DNA of 26,624 bases, from the IMG/VR virus record IMGVR_UViG_3300025671_000424, positions 1 to 26,624 of that record; one strand, 5' to 3'. Source of the DNA: a virus. The position numbers and the translations under genes are program-made. The notes below the pieces were generated by a model. The model saw only the letters and a list, made by a program, of their open reading frames with translations. It did not search any database and was not told the DNA's origin. Positions 1 to 8,610 of the stretch are shown here, piece after piece (position 1 is the stretch's first letter; each line of letters begins with the position of its first letter).

Positions 1-2
1 TT

Positions 3-191
3 GAACCTAGATTGCAAGTAGGGCAATTGGCGGAGGTACAATCAAAATTTAACCCAAAGTTTGACGGTCAATATAAAATAATGGGCTTGAGACATAGCGG
101 CATAATATCTGGTGCAGTAGGTGGAAAATGCACTACTTCACTAAACTTATTCATTGGATATAAATTATTAGGAGGTTTAAAAGGAGTATGA
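3..191 (+). CDS. Baseplate hub protein, C-terminal fragment
   Basis: The window opens inside this gene; only the last 62 codons are visible, ending at a TGA that overlaps the next ATG (ATGA). The residues around 'IMGLRHSGIISGAVGGKCTT' resemble the C-terminus of phage baseplate hub proteins of the Mu gp44 / T4 gp27 kind, where a 'GxxHxGxxSGxxGG' turn is followed by a threonine-rich strand. The position directly before a spike gene is where a hub gene sits in contractile-tail phages. The fragment is short, so the family call leans on context. Confidence 0.5.
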   Translation, partial: EPRLQVGQLAEVQSKFNPKFDGQYKIMGLRHSGIISGAVGGKCTTSLNLFIGYKLLGGLKGV

Positions 192-886
192 AGGGAAGAA
201 GAACAGAACCAGATTTAGAAGATATAATGGAAGGCTTAAAAGAAGATGTATTTTTTGAGTTTAATTGCCATAGGGTAGGTATTATAAAAGCTTTTTATCC
301 AAGCGACCAAACCGCAGATATTAGATTGGTTGATAAATCTGTTAGACAAACAACGGATGGGGAGGTTTTAACTAACTTTTCTTTACTTGAGAAATGCCCA
401 GTTATTGTAAATAAAGGAATTAATGGAGGTTTAACAATTCCAATTAATGCAGGTGATACTTGTTTAGTTTTGTTCAATGATAGAGACTTAGACAGTTGGC
501 TAGTTGATGGATTGGTTCAACGCCCTAACACGCTAAGAACTCACGACTTTTCAGATGCTATTTGCTTAGTAGGAATAAGAAGCCAAGTAAACCAAATTGC
601 AGGCTATAATAACGTAGCAACGGAATTAAATTACTTAGATAATAAAATTTCTCTTGACAATGAAAAAATAAGCTTGCTAAATTCTAGTGGTGGTTCTATT
701 GTTATAGATGATAAGTTGGAGCTAAAAAACACAGCAGAGAATCTAAAGACTTTGGTTGATGATTTTATTACCATAGTAACTAATCTTAAAACGGTTGATC
801 CGTTAAGTGGGGAGTTACCTATTGATGGTGCTACTTCGAGTGCCTTATCAGCTTTATCAATTAGAGTTGGAGCTTTATTAAAATGA
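188..886 (+). CDS. Baseplate central spike protein, Gp138 N-terminal-domain type
   Basis: A 232-residue protein that probably forms the membrane-piercing spike under the tail tube. Residues about 20-130 look like the OB-fold of Gp138/gpV-type spikes: a 'GIIKAFYPSDQTADIRLVD' opening, 'GDTCLVLFNDRDLDSWL', and the characteristic 'HDFSDAICLVGIR' near residue 120-130. The C-terminal half is short and lacks an obvious beta-helix repeat or terminal HxH iron site, so the spike would be small. The start overlaps the hub stop, and AAAGGAG lies just upstream. It is the second gene of the baseplate run and is probably co-translated with its neighbours. Confidence 0.8.
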   Translation: MKGRRTEPDLEDIMEGLKEDVFFEFNCHRVGIIKAFYPSDQTADIRLVDKSVRQTTDGEVLTNFSLLEKCPVIVNKGINGGLTIPINAGDTCLVLFNDRDLDSWLVDGLVQRPNTLRTHDFSDAICLVGIRSQVNQIAGYNNVATELNYLDNKISLDNEKISLLNSSGGSIVIDDKLELKNTAENLKTLVDDFITIVTNLKTVDPLSGELPIDGATSSALSALSIRVGALLK

Positions 887-1239
887 TAATAAGAGCAGTA
901 GACAGTAATAATGACTGGACGTTTGGAAAGGGCAAAGCTTCTTACAAAACAGCTCAATTAGCACTTAATCAAAATCTAAAAACAAAACTCCAAGAATGGA
1001 AAGGAGATTGTTTTTTTGATATTAATGCAGGCGTTGACTGGAAAAATAGACTGGCCAAAAGATCACAAGCTGCACCACTAAGAGAAGAGATAAGAACAGT
1101 TATATTAAAAGTTGATGGAGTTACAGAGGTTGTAAATTTAGACCTCAATTTTAATTCCAACAGCAGAAATTTAAAATTAAATTACAGCGTAAAAACTATT
1201 TACTCAACTAATACTATTAATGATAGCGTTAGTATTTAG
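883..1239 (+). CDS. gp25/GPW-like baseplate wedge protein (Mu gp46-like)
   Basis: A 118-residue protein of the T4 gp25 / P2 gpW / Mu gp46 group, a core baseplate wedge subunit thought to help nucleate the sheath. The visible signatures are 'DWTFGKGKASY' at residues 11-21, 'LQEWKGDCFFDINAGVDW' at about 37-54, and a C-terminal strand region 'VILKVDGVTEVVNLDLNF'. Length is normal for the family. It overlaps the spike gene by 4 bases. Unlike the other junctions in this operon, it is followed by a 95-base gap holding several palindromes. Confidence 0.85.
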   Translation: MIIRAVDSNNDWTFGKGKASYKTAQLALNQNLKTKLQEWKGDCFFDINAGVDWKNRLAKRSQAAPLREEIRTVILKVDGVTEVVNLDLNFNSNSRNLKLNYSVKTIYSTNTINDSVSI

Positions 1240-1334
1240 GGCGTACCCACAATTTCTTGTGGGATACTAGGACAAACAACATTTTACACAGGCTTTTTTA
1301 TATGTCAAGTAAAATGTAAAAACTTTTTACATAA
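1240..1334 (+). repeat. Intergenic stretch with three inverted repeats
   Basis: This gap interrupts an otherwise tightly overlapping tail operon. It holds a perfect hairpin CCCACAA-TTTC-TTGTGGG (1246-1263), extendable by GTA/TAC around one bulged A. It also holds the 9-bp inverted repeat ACATTTTAC (1279-1287) / GTAAAATGT (1309-1317), and a perfect palindrome ATGTAAAAA-C-TTTTTACAT (1314-1332) ending two bases before the next ATG. The second and third structures share bases and so exclude each other. No U-tract directly follows the first hairpin, so it is not a classic terminator. No Shine-Dalgarno sequence is visible before the next gene. Confidence 0.7.
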
Positions 1335-2531
1335 ATGAGTACTTTAGATGCCACTGGTTTAACCATTGACACAATACAAGAAATAATAACGCAACTAGAA
1401 GATGGCTACAAGCTTATCTATGGCAATGATATAATCATAGATAGCAACACGCCAGATGGACAGTTGATAAATCTTTATGCTCAAAGCGTAAGAGATTTAT
1501 TAGAAGTTATACAACAAATTAATTCTGGTTTTGATATTGAGCAAGCTATCGGTGTTGTTTTAGATCAGAGAGTTTCTTTGTTGGGTATTCAAAGACAGGG
1601 TGCAACATTCACGCAGCAACAGGTACAGATTACGGTTAATAATGCAGTAACTCTTGAGGGTTTAGATGCTGATGCCAATAATCCAGATGGCACAGGCTAC
1701 ACCGTCGTAGATGACACAGGAACAGAATTTATTTTATTAGATACTTTCAACGCTCCAAGTGCAGGGGTTTATAATTTAACTTTTAGAGCTAAGGATTTAG
1801 GGTCAATTACCACTATTCCAAATACAATAACTAATCCAGTTACTATTATTTTAGAAGTTACAGACATAAACAATTCAACAGGAGCTTTAGAAATTGGCTT
1901 AGATGGGGAGCTAGACGCAACTTTAAGATTAAGAGCAACTCAATCAACAGCTAATAGAGCTAAAGGTTTTATAGATTCCTTAACTGGTAATTTACTAAAT
2001 ATTGATGGCGTAACAGATGCTAGAGTTTTTGAAAATTACACAGATGTAATAGATGTTGACGGAATACCAGCACATGGGATTTGGGCTATTGTTGAAGGTG
2101 GTGCAAATACGGATATAGCAGACACTATATATTTTACAAAAAATGCAGGCTGCGATATGAAAGGGGCTATTGCAATAGATATTACAACAGTCAATGGCAG
2201 TATATTTACTATTTTGTTTGATCGTCCAGCATCAAAAGAGCTTTATATTAGGTTTGATATTCAAAAACTAAATCCAACACAGGGTTTTGATGAGGACGGA
2301 ATAAAACAATATATAACTGATAATCTATCTTTTACTATTGGTGAGTCAGCTAACACAGCGGCGATAACATGCATAGCTCAAGATGGAATTAATACAACTG
2401 GTGGTGGTGGCGTGCCTTTAAATGTTGAGATTTCTAACGATGGCATAAATTATGTAGATTTCTTAAATACTGATACTAAAGATGAAAAGTGGATTGTTGA
2501 TAATGCTAGAATAGATATAACTATATTATGA
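1335..2531 (+). CDS. Baseplate J-like protein (gp47/gp6 wedge family)
   Basis: A 398-residue protein matching the baseplate J family (P2 gpJ, Mu gp47, T4 gp6), which forms the wedge ring of the baseplate. Evidence includes the N-terminal 'DSNTPDGQLINLYAQSVRDL' region, the 'LDQRVSLLGIQRQGATFT' segment, and the central 'LNIDGVTDARVFENYTD ... GIPAHGIWAIVEGG' block near residues 215-260 that is diagnostic for the family. The C-terminal 'GFDEDGIKQYITDNL' also fits. The ATG at 1335 follows a palindrome and has no clear ribosome binding site. The next gene overlaps by 4 bases. Confidence 0.85.
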   Translation: MSTLDATGLTIDTIQEIITQLEDGYKLIYGNDIIIDSNTPDGQLINLYAQSVRDLLEVIQQINSGFDIEQAIGVVLDQRVSLLGIQRQGATFTQQQVQITVNNAVTLEGLDADANNPDGTGYTVVDDTGTEFILLDTFNAPSAGVYNLTFRAKDLGSITTIPNTITNPVTIILEVTDINNSTGALEIGLDGELDATLRLRATQSTANRAKGFIDSLTGNLLNIDGVTDARVFENYTDVIDVDGIPAHGIWAIVEGGANTDIADTIYFTKNAGCDMKGAIAIDITTVNGSIFTILFDRPASKELYIRFDIQKLNPTQGFDEDGIKQYITDNLSFTIGESANTAAITCIAQDGINTTGGGGVPLNVEISNDGINYVDFLNTDTKDEKWIVDNARIDITIL

Positions 2532-3280
2532 GTATAGACTTAAACAGTACAATAGAATATTATACTAATTTACTTATAATTCAGTATAATCAACTTGAGA
2601 AAGCTAAGGCCACTATTGATTTACATGTAAGAACTTTACTAAGTGATAATATTGCTTCTCAAGTTCAAGATGGTTATGATTTAGAAACTGCGGTCGGTGC
2701 TCAGTTAGATGTTTTGGGCAAATATATTGGCACTGATAGATTCTTTAACACTATAGAAGCGGTTGGAGATTTTTTTGGCATGACCTCTTATGAAACGTTA
2801 GGAAGTGATACTACCGTTGGCTTTACGGATTATGCTAACTATTTAACTGACTCGGGGGGGTTCTTAAGCTATAATTCAATATTCCAAGCAGGCGTACTGG
2901 ATGATGAGGATTATAGATTTATGCTAAAGCTTAGAATCGTTCAGAATAATTCTAACCATAGCAACGGAGAAATTGATGAGGGTCTATTTGGTTTTTTTGG
3001 TACTGATTTAATATTATCAGACACAAAAAAGATGAAAATATTTTATTTTGTAACTGGTGCTAGTCTCAATCTGGCTGTAATAGCTTTTGGAAAGAATTTA
3101 TTGCCAAGGCCAATGGGGGTTGGGTTAGGAGGATTGATAAAAAGAGATAAAAAAATGTTTGGATTTACTAATTATAATGCAACAGCAATTCCAAGCACAA
3201 TAACAGGTTTTACAAATTATACAGAAGGCTTCACTAAAGAAGGCGAGATGTTAAATTATAATAAAGTAATTAGTATATAA
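2528..3280 (+). CDS. DUF2612-type tail protein, probable wedge/fibre-connector
   Basis: A 250-residue protein with the DUF2612 opening: residues 5-75 hold 'YYTNLLIIQYNQLEKAKATI' and 'YDLETAVGAQLDVLGKYIG'. In related phages this protein sits between baseplate J and the fibres, in the slot of P2 gpI / Mu gp48, so a role linking wedge to fibre is likely by position. Two aromatic 'GFTxYxN' motifs recur (about residues 96-106 and near 211-232). It overlaps baseplate J by 4 bases and the following fibre gene by one (TAATG). Confidence 0.75.
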   Translation: MSIDLNSTIEYYTNLLIIQYNQLEKAKATIDLHVRTLLSDNIASQVQDGYDLETAVGAQLDVLGKYIGTDRFFNTIEAVGDFFGMTSYETLGSDTTVGFTDYANYLTDSGGFLSYNSIFQAGVLDDEDYRFMLKLRIVQNNSNHSNGEIDEGLFGFFGTDLILSDTKKMKIFYFVTGASLNLAVIAFGKNLLPRPMGVGLGGLIKRDKKMFGFTNYNATAIPSTITGFTNYTEGFTKEGEMLNYNKVISI

Positions 3281-5151
3281 TGGCAAAAATAGAAAGAAAG
3301 ACACAAAAGATATTTTCAGGCTTAAATGCTTCTAAATTAGGAGTTTTTGGATCTGCTCAATTACTAGCTCCAACAACTTCAACTGATTTAGATGTTTTAC
3401 AAAGTAACGCTTATGAACAAGGCTGGAATGATGCGACCATCTCTGGAGATAAGAGACCACCTCTTGAGGAATTTAACGGAATTAATTTTGTAAACACAAG
3501 GCAGCTTTCATATTTATTTCAAGAAGGCATTGCAGTTTGGGATATTGCAACAGAATATCACAAAGACAGCTTAGTCAAAGAAGATGGAACAACAAATATT
3601 TATAAATCAATAACAAATACTAATATTGGCAACGCTTTAACTGATACTAATAACTGGGAGCTTTTAACAAGCTTAAGAGGCGAACAAAACAAGGTAGTAA
3701 TAAATAAATTATCTGACTTTCCTATTCCTGTAGCAGGTGTAATAACTTTAGAAGATGGCAAAGATTACAGGATTAGCGGTTCAGTAAATATAGGAACTAA
3801 TAGAATAGTTTTTGGTAATAATTGCGGAATAACTGGTGACAATCCACAAAATGATATTTTGGTTTATGAAGGAACTGACGCAATGTTTACTGCTAACGAT
3901 GCTAATTTAGTATTGTTAAGACTTGGTGTTAGCTGCGATTCTGGAACTTTATTTGATGCAACTGACATTGATTATACTATTGACCCTTTAGTTGATGGCT
4001 TTCAAGGCAGAAATAAAAGATTTTATGTATTTAATTGTAATTTAATCGGCGGAGTTGCTGGCAATGGTAGCAGTCTTGGAGCTATTGAAGGTTACGGAAC
4101 AATAAATTTTAACGCCAATTTTGTTAGAGGTTGGGATAGTGGCTTAGAAGTATCCAATGGGCTATCTTTTGAGGGATTAAATAATAAGGTTGTTTTATGG
4201 AATGGTCAAGGAACGACAATGCTAACCTTAAGAGATAATAACTGGTCAGGACAAACAGGAGGAGTTGGAAGCTATATACCAACAGGAATAAACGCCTTGA
4301 ATTTTAACGGGAATATTTTGCACCCTAGAACGATTGATTATGCTTTAAATATTGAACCAGGAGCAACTGCAAAAGAGGCTAATATATCAGGTAATATATT
4401 TATAGCAACAGGAATCACAGCAGGCGGTATTTTTAATCCTGCTAGCTTGGGTTATAATGATTTGCCAACATATAATATACAAGGTAATCAGGGCATTGCT
4501 GATAATACGCCAACCATTCAAATGACAATGGATAATGTTTTTCCATTCAATGGAGCTACAACAGCTTTAGCCGCTAGCACTCCTGCAAAAATGGATTTTA
4601 ATAATATTGTTAAAACTTCGGAAAATCTTTTATTTTCTAGTAGAATATTGGTTGCAAGTGCTGCTAACTTTGAAGAAGGGCAAATTATAACAGGCGCAAC
4701 AAGCACTTACACAGCTAAAATTGAGTCAATAGACTTGCCTAATAATTATATTTATGTTGAATATGTCCAAGACGGCGCAGGGGATAATCAATATTTTACA
4801 GTAGGCGAAACAATAACAAGCGCAACAGCAAGCACGACTTACAACGGAGTTGATGGAACTTTGAAATATTATGGCAATAAAACTATTTCATCAAGATTAT
4901 TAGCAACTATAACCTTAGAAAAATCACAAGCAGGCGCGGATATTTTTAGAACATTATTTAGAATCAATGGCATTAATGATGACATTACTTCTGCTTTTGT
5001 AGAAGCTGATGCTGGCACGCCTTTACAAATATCTTTACAAGCTTTAAAAAACTTTGAAAAAGATGACATTATAGAAATTTATGTTGAAAATACAGGCTCA
5101 GCAGATGATATAGTTTGTCAGGCGATTGTATGGAATATCACAGGCTCGTAA
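3280..5151 (+). CDS. Tail fibre protein 1, long, with beta-rich C-terminal region
   Basis: A 623-residue protein. Residues 1-130 form an attachment module with 'EQGWNDATISGDKRPPLEEFNG' and 'IYKSITNTNIGNALTDTNNWELL', closely paralleled in the next gene. Residues about 140-400 alternate short hydrophobic strands with Asn/Gly turns, the look of a right-handed beta-helix as in receptor-binding or polysaccharide-degrading tailspikes; I see no certain catalytic residues. The last 200 residues are beta-rich and may form the distal tip. It probably fixes host range. Whether it cleaves surface sugars cannot be told from sequence. Confidence 0.75.
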   Translation: MAKIERKTQKIFSGLNASKLGVFGSAQLLAPTTSTDLDVLQSNAYEQGWNDATISGDKRPPLEEFNGINFVNTRQLSYLFQEGIAVWDIATEYHKDSLVKEDGTTNIYKSITNTNIGNALTDTNNWELLTSLRGEQNKVVINKLSDFPIPVAGVITLEDGKDYRISGSVNIGTNRIVFGNNCGITGDNPQNDILVYEGTDAMFTANDANLVLLRLGVSCDSGTLFDATDIDYTIDPLVDGFQGRNKRFYVFNCNLIGGVAGNGSSLGAIEGYGTINFNANFVRGWDSGLEVSNGLSFEGLNNKVVLWNGQGTTMLTLRDNNWSGQTGGVGSYIPTGINALNFNGNILHPRTIDYALNIEPGATAKEANISGNIFIATGITAGGIFNPASLGYNDLPTYNIQGNQGIADNTPTIQMTMDNVFPFNGATTALAASTPAKMDFNNIVKTSENLLFSSRILVASAANFEEGQIITGATSTYTAKIESIDLPNNYIYVEYVQDGAGDNQYFTVGETITSATASTTYNGVDGTLKYYGNKTISSRLLATITLEKSQAGADIFRTLFRINGINDDITSAFVEADAGTPLQISLQALKNFEKDDIIEIYVENTGSADDIVCQAIVWNITGS

Positions 5152-5178
5152 TAACTAATAAATAAATTATATAAAATT

Positions 5179-5982
5179 ATGGCAAATCCTAATTTAACAA
5201 GAAGGCATCAAAAAATATTTTCAGAAAATGCGACTAATAATGGCCAATTCGGAAGCTTACAAACTGGGGCAAAAGTTGAAACTCCAGATATTTCAGTTTT
5301 ACAAGCCTTAGCAGCTTATCAAGAAGGCTGGAGCGATGCAGTTATATCTGGCGAAGAATTGCCATCTTTAGAGGAATTTAACGGCCTGCACAAAATAGAA
5401 ACAGAGCAATTGCAATATCTTTTAAACAAAGGAATACCAGAATATTCAGCAGACGCAGAATATTATATAGACGATATTCAAAGAGAAGTAGGAGGCACTA
5501 AATTATATAAATCAATAACAGATAATAATATTGGTAATGCTTTAACTGATGTTGTTAATTGGCAGTTGTTAGGAGATCTAGCAAACCTTGACAATGGAAC
5601 GGTAGCAGCCTCACAAGCGGAGGTTAATGCAGGCGTTGTAGCTGATAAATATGTTGCTCCTAATACATTGTTGGGATTGTTTGGAGCAAGTAATCAAGCA
5701 ACTAATGGCTATGCAAAAATACCAATTAATGTTGGCGGCGCTTTTGATGAAATAATATTACAATGGGGAGATGTTTTAAATACAACAACTTCTGGCACAG
5801 TAACCTATCCTATTGTTTTTCCTAATGCAATTTCTCAAGTCATAGTTGGTAATGGTTCCACTCCCACTGACACGGGAGGAACAGCTGCAGCCGCGGCATT
5901 GAGGCAGGGTACAGCAACAGCCTCGCAGTTTCAATATTCCAAGACTGTTGACTTTATGTATTGGTTTGCAATTGGTTATTAA
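5179..5982 (+). CDS. Tail fibre protein 2, short, gp53-like C-terminal tip
   Basis: A 267-residue fibre whose first 130 residues parallel fibre 1: 'QEGWSDAVISGEELPSLEEFNG', 'LYKSITDNNIGNALTD'. After an Ala/Asn-rich linker the C-terminal 90 residues switch to a different tip: 'GYAKIPINVGGAFDEIILQWGD', then 'TVTYPIVFPNAISQVIVGN' and a final 'DFMYWFAIGY'. The 'ILQWG ... FPxAF/I' pattern is seen in many fibre tips of the gp53-like C-terminal family. Two fibres with a shared base and different tips suggest two receptors, or duplication followed by tip replacement. A 27-base gap without a terminator separates the two fibre genes. Confidence 0.75.
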   Translation: MANPNLTRRHQKIFSENATNNGQFGSLQTGAKVETPDISVLQALAAYQEGWSDAVISGEELPSLEEFNGLHKIETEQLQYLLNKGIPEYSADAEYYIDDIQREVGGTKLYKSITDNNIGNALTDVVNWQLLGDLANLDNGTVAASQAEVNAGVVADKYVAPNTLLGLFGASNQATNGYAKIPINVGGAFDEIILQWGDVLNTTTSGTVTYPIVFPNAISQVIVGNGSTPTDTGGTAAAAALRQGTATASQFQYSKTVDFMYWFAIGY

Positions 5983-5999
5983 TTTTTAAGGAAACAAAA

Positions 6000-6578
6000 A
6001 TGAGAGAAGATAAAGCAAAATTTACAGTAAAATATAATAAATCAGATAATATTGTTATTGGCTATTTTCCAAACGATATTAACTATGCAAACGAGTCATT
6101 TATTGATACTAATGATATAGGTTATATTGAGATCTCAAAAGAAGAATGGGAAGACAGACCAAAGAAAGCAATTGTAAATGGAGATATCCTTGAGGAGTAT
6201 GTAAAGCCAGATAGTGAGTTATTACAAGAAGCTAAAGACAATACAATAGCTAAAATTCTAATAAATAGAAACAATTGGATGCATCAATTTGTTACTTATA
6301 AAATAGGCTCTAAAGATACAGAGTTTAAAGCAACACAAATAGCTGGTTTAAATCTAATAGCAGCAGCAAGAAGCCCAAGAAATATGAGTACAGGCACTAT
6401 TAATTGGTTAGACAATAATGATAATCCAATTTTATTGACAATAGCGCAGGCGGAAGGAATAATTGATTTGATTGAAGATCAAAGATCTTATTCTTATTTC
6501 CGCCAAGCCACCCTTAATAAAGAAATAGAAAGTTGTAATTCTATTTCAGAGATTGAACAAATTGACATAAGTTTTTAA
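6000..6578 (+). CDS. DUF4376-like tail-fibre-associated protein
   Basis: A 192-residue protein read from the ATG at 6000, which follows AAGGAA at good spacing; an in-frame ATG at 5961 lies inside the fibre gene and has no such site. The N-terminal 65 residues resemble the variable part of fibre-associated chaperone-like proteins. The remainder has the DUF4376 pattern: 'FKATQIAGLNLIAAAR', 'INWLDNNDNPILLTIAQAEGIIDLIEDQ'. Such proteins often follow fibre genes and may help them fold or assemble. The position directly after fibre 2 fits. The stop overlaps the next ATG by one base. Confidence 0.6.
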   Translation: MREDKAKFTVKYNKSDNIVIGYFPNDINYANESFIDTNDIGYIEISKEEWEDRPKKAIVNGDILEEYVKPDSELLQEAKDNTIAKILINRNNWMHQFVTYKIGSKDTEFKATQIAGLNLIAAARSPRNMSTGTINWLDNNDNPILLTIAQAEGIIDLIEDQRSYSYFRQATLNKEIESCNSISEIEQIDISF

Positions 6579-7192
6579 TGAAAACAAACCAAATAACCCT
6601 ACAAGATCTATTTGACAACCTAAAAGATGGTGATTTCTTAGCTTTCTACGCTAAAAAGTGGTGGCAGTATTTCGCTAAGTTAATATTTTGGGTAACTGGT
6701 GTTAAAGTTAGTCATATCGCAGCTGTTTTTGATGTAAAAAGAAAAGATAATATATTAACCTTTAGCGTTGGCGAGCAGTTAGTAGAAGAAGGTAGGGTAA
6801 CTAATACTTATATGATAGTACATACAATGGGCGATTATCTAATAGATTCTAGATTCAAAGATGATTCAAATGATTTCTATTACCTGCCAAATAAGTTTAA
6901 GATAAACCGCAGCCAGAACAAAAAATTAAGGGAGTTTTGGAATACTAAAGATGATTATAATTTTAGCGAATTATTACTAACTCCTAATTTTGTTTGTAAA
7001 GGCTATAACTGGCTTAGGGAGAAACTAAAAAAAGAGCCTAAAGATTTTTATGATGGTGTTTGCTCAAGTGCAGCAGCTCAATCAATGCGGGCGGTAGGAA
7101 TAACAGATAGCAAGTTTAATGATAAAGTTCCAAATCCAAGAGAATTTATTAGTTTTAGCTATATAGAGTCAATAAATAAGGTTAATATATGA
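6578..7192 (+). CDS. Permuted papain-fold (NlpC/P60, YiiX-like) amidase
   Basis: A 204-residue protein with the layout of circularly permuted papain-fold enzymes of the YiiX/DUF830 type. 'LKDGDFLAFY' starts the core, 'TGVKVSHIAAVFD' carries the probable catalytic His46, and 'YDGVCSSAAAQSM' carries the probable nucleophile Cys162. This order (His before Cys) marks the permuted group. Members hydrolyse amide bonds in peptidoglycan or other substrates. Lying between fibre and lysis genes, it could be the endolysin or a cell-wall enzyme used on entry. No signal peptide or membrane segment is visible, so a holin would be needed for a lysin role. Confidence 0.65.
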   Translation: MKTNQITLQDLFDNLKDGDFLAFYAKKWWQYFAKLIFWVTGVKVSHIAAVFDVKRKDNILTFSVGEQLVEEGRVTNTYMIVHTMGDYLIDSRFKDDSNDFYYLPNKFKINRSQNKKLREFWNTKDDYNFSELLLTPNFVCKGYNWLREKLKKEPKDFYDGVCSSAAAQSMRAVGITDSKFNDKVPNPREFISFSYIESINKVNI

Positions 7193-7917
7193 ACTGGCTT
7201 TTATTTCTAAACATCTTTAAATCATTGAAGAATACAAAAGGCTTAATAAATGCTTGCATAGAAAATAAGGCAAAATCAAGCACAATTATATTAGGATTAT
7301 TATTATTTACTTATTGTTTTGTTGAGTTGTCAGGGGTGCATAGATATCAAGCTAGACATAAGGTTGTAGGAGATATTAACAAGCTTGTAAAATATGTTGA
7401 CAATATCTTAAAAGGGTGCGGAGATATGGCAGCGATATCAATTAGTAGTGTTGATATTGTAAAAAATGTCAATGGTGAGTGGTTGGCTAATTTTGAAGTT
7501 GCCCAAGCTTGCGATAAAAGAGAAAAGAAGAATAATTGTATAATTCCATTAAAAGAGCGCAACAAGTCATTATATGGCGAATCACATTCAATAAAATATA
7601 ATACTTATGAATTATTTGTAAATCTTGGAACTAATACTTTCAATTCAAGAAAATTTAACTTGCGAGATGGTCAAAAACAGAGTCTAGAGGAATTATATAA
7701 TTACCCGTCCATGTTAGGAATAGTTAAGCGTACTGAATGGTACCAGGAGGAGAAATTACATAATCTATGGACAACTGCAATTATTAAAGATATTCTAAAT
7801 AAGAAATATGTATTATATATCATAACATTTATTTCTGGTAAGCCAACTAAAGATCTATCATGCTTTGACCAAGATGCTATATTAAATAATATTAAAAATT
7901 TTATTATCCACAACTGA
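7189..7917 (+). CDS. Membrane-anchored protein of unknown function
   Basis: A 242-residue protein I do not recognise. Residues about 30-46 ('SSTIILGLLLFTYCFVEL') form one likely transmembrane segment with a basic N-terminal side, leaving a C-terminal domain of about 190 residues on the far side. That domain is mixed alpha/beta, with several cysteines ('KGCGDMAAISI', 'AQACDKREKKNNCII', 'DLSCFDQDA') and a 'WYQEEKLHNLWTTAIIKDI' helix. The strand-helix pattern near the C-terminus faintly recalls GAF-like sensor folds, which is a guess. It overlaps the amidase gene by 4 bases, so it is probably co-expressed with lysis functions. Confidence 0.6.
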   Translation: MNWLLFLNIFKSLKNTKGLINACIENKAKSSTIILGLLLFTYCFVELSGVHRYQARHKVVGDINKLVKYVDNILKGCGDMAAISISSVDIVKNVNGEWLANFEVAQACDKREKKNNCIIPLKERNKSLYGESHSIKYNTYELFVNLGTNTFNSRKFNLRDGQKQSLEELYNYPSMLGIVKRTEWYQEEKLHNLWTTAIIKDILNKKYVLYIITFISGKPTKDLSCFDQDAILNNIKNFIIHN

Positions 7918-8192
7918 TGTATTTAATTGCTTATTTATTCATATTATCTATAATTTTACTTATAGTAGCTCTAAATAATATATTTGGTAGCGCAAGAGTA
8001 AAGAAATTAGAAAAAGAATTGTATTCTATAAAGAATCACGAAAAGAGGCATTCTAAAGAGCAAATTAGATTATTAAATAAATTATTAAAGGTTCTAGAAA
8101 AAAGCCACCCAAAAATACTTGAAGAAATCGCAAATGAGAATATTAATAATACTGTTGTTGATAATGACAAGCAAGGCTCATGCAGGGCTTAG
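7917..8192 (+). CDS. Small membrane protein with coiled coil
   Basis: A 91-residue protein with an N-terminal hydrophobic helix (residues 2-24, 'YLIAYLFILSIILLIVALNN') followed by a charged helix about 30-70 rich in Lys/Glu with leucine spacing typical of a coiled coil. The topology resembles inner-membrane spanins or holin accessory proteins, but a better spanin pair lies downstream. Its last 59 bases overlap the start of the next gene in another frame. Start and upstream stop share one base. Confidence 0.55.
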   Translation: MYLIAYLFILSIILLIVALNNIFGSARVKKLEKELYSIKNHEKRHSKEQIRLLNKLLKVLEKSHPKILEEIANENINNTVVDNDKQGSCRA

Positions 8193-8610
8193 CATAGGAA
8201 TATCAACACTAGCTTTTAAAAATGAGCTAAATTATAATAGTGATAAATTTAGACCAAAAGTAACTATTGGTTGGTTAGAGAACTTTAATAAATGGAACAT
8301 AGGGCTTCACACAACTAGGTTAAATCATAGTCAAAAAAGAAGCTTAGAAAATGGTTTAGATGTTAAGAACAAAGTAATTAGTGATATATTAAAGTTAGGT
8401 TATAGAGTAAATAGATTTTCTCCTAACGTATTTATAGCGAACAGTATCGTAAAAACAACTGTATCAAATCGAGTCAATAAGGAAACTTTTATTGCCTATG
8501 GATTTGGAGTTGATTATTTGGTAACTAAAAATATTTCTATTGGGATATCTGCCATAATGCCTAATAAAATTGGTCATGGCGCTAGTGTTAATTTAAATTA
8601 TAATTTTTGA
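8134..8610 (+). CDS. Exported outer-membrane beta-barrel-like protein
   Basis: A 158-residue protein from the ATG at 8134; a TTG 15 bases upstream is also possible but makes a poorer signal peptide. The N-terminus 'MRILIILLLIMTSKAHA' is a good Sec signal peptide with an AxA cleavage site. The mature part alternates strands and ends '...VNLNYNF', with the terminal phenylalanine that outer-membrane barrels use for Bam-dependent insertion. Phages such as lambda carry barrel proteins (Lom) that alter the surface of lysogens; a similar role is possible. The gene starts inside the preceding one, so both must be translated from one message in different frames. Confidence 0.6.
   Translation: MRILIILLLIMTSKAHAGLSIGISTLAFKNELNYNSDKFRPKVTIGWLENFNKWNIGLHTTRLNHSQKRSLENGLDVKNKVISDILKLGYRVNRFSPNVFIANSIVKTTVSNRVNKETFIAYGFGVDYLVTKNISIGISAIMPNKIGHGASVNLNYNF

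Noticed and set aside
631-957. Minus-strand frames across the tail genes
   Set aside because: They lie opposite well-supported structural genes, lack ribosome sites and have no recognisable protein features.
1246-1267. Rho-independent terminator after the gp25-like gene
   Set aside because: No U-tract immediately follows the stem, and the downstream baseplate genes need expression; left as an unexplained hairpin.
5961-5999. Earlier start for the DUF4376-like gene
   Set aside because: It lies within the fibre gene and has no ribosome site, whereas AAGGAA precedes the ATG at 6000.
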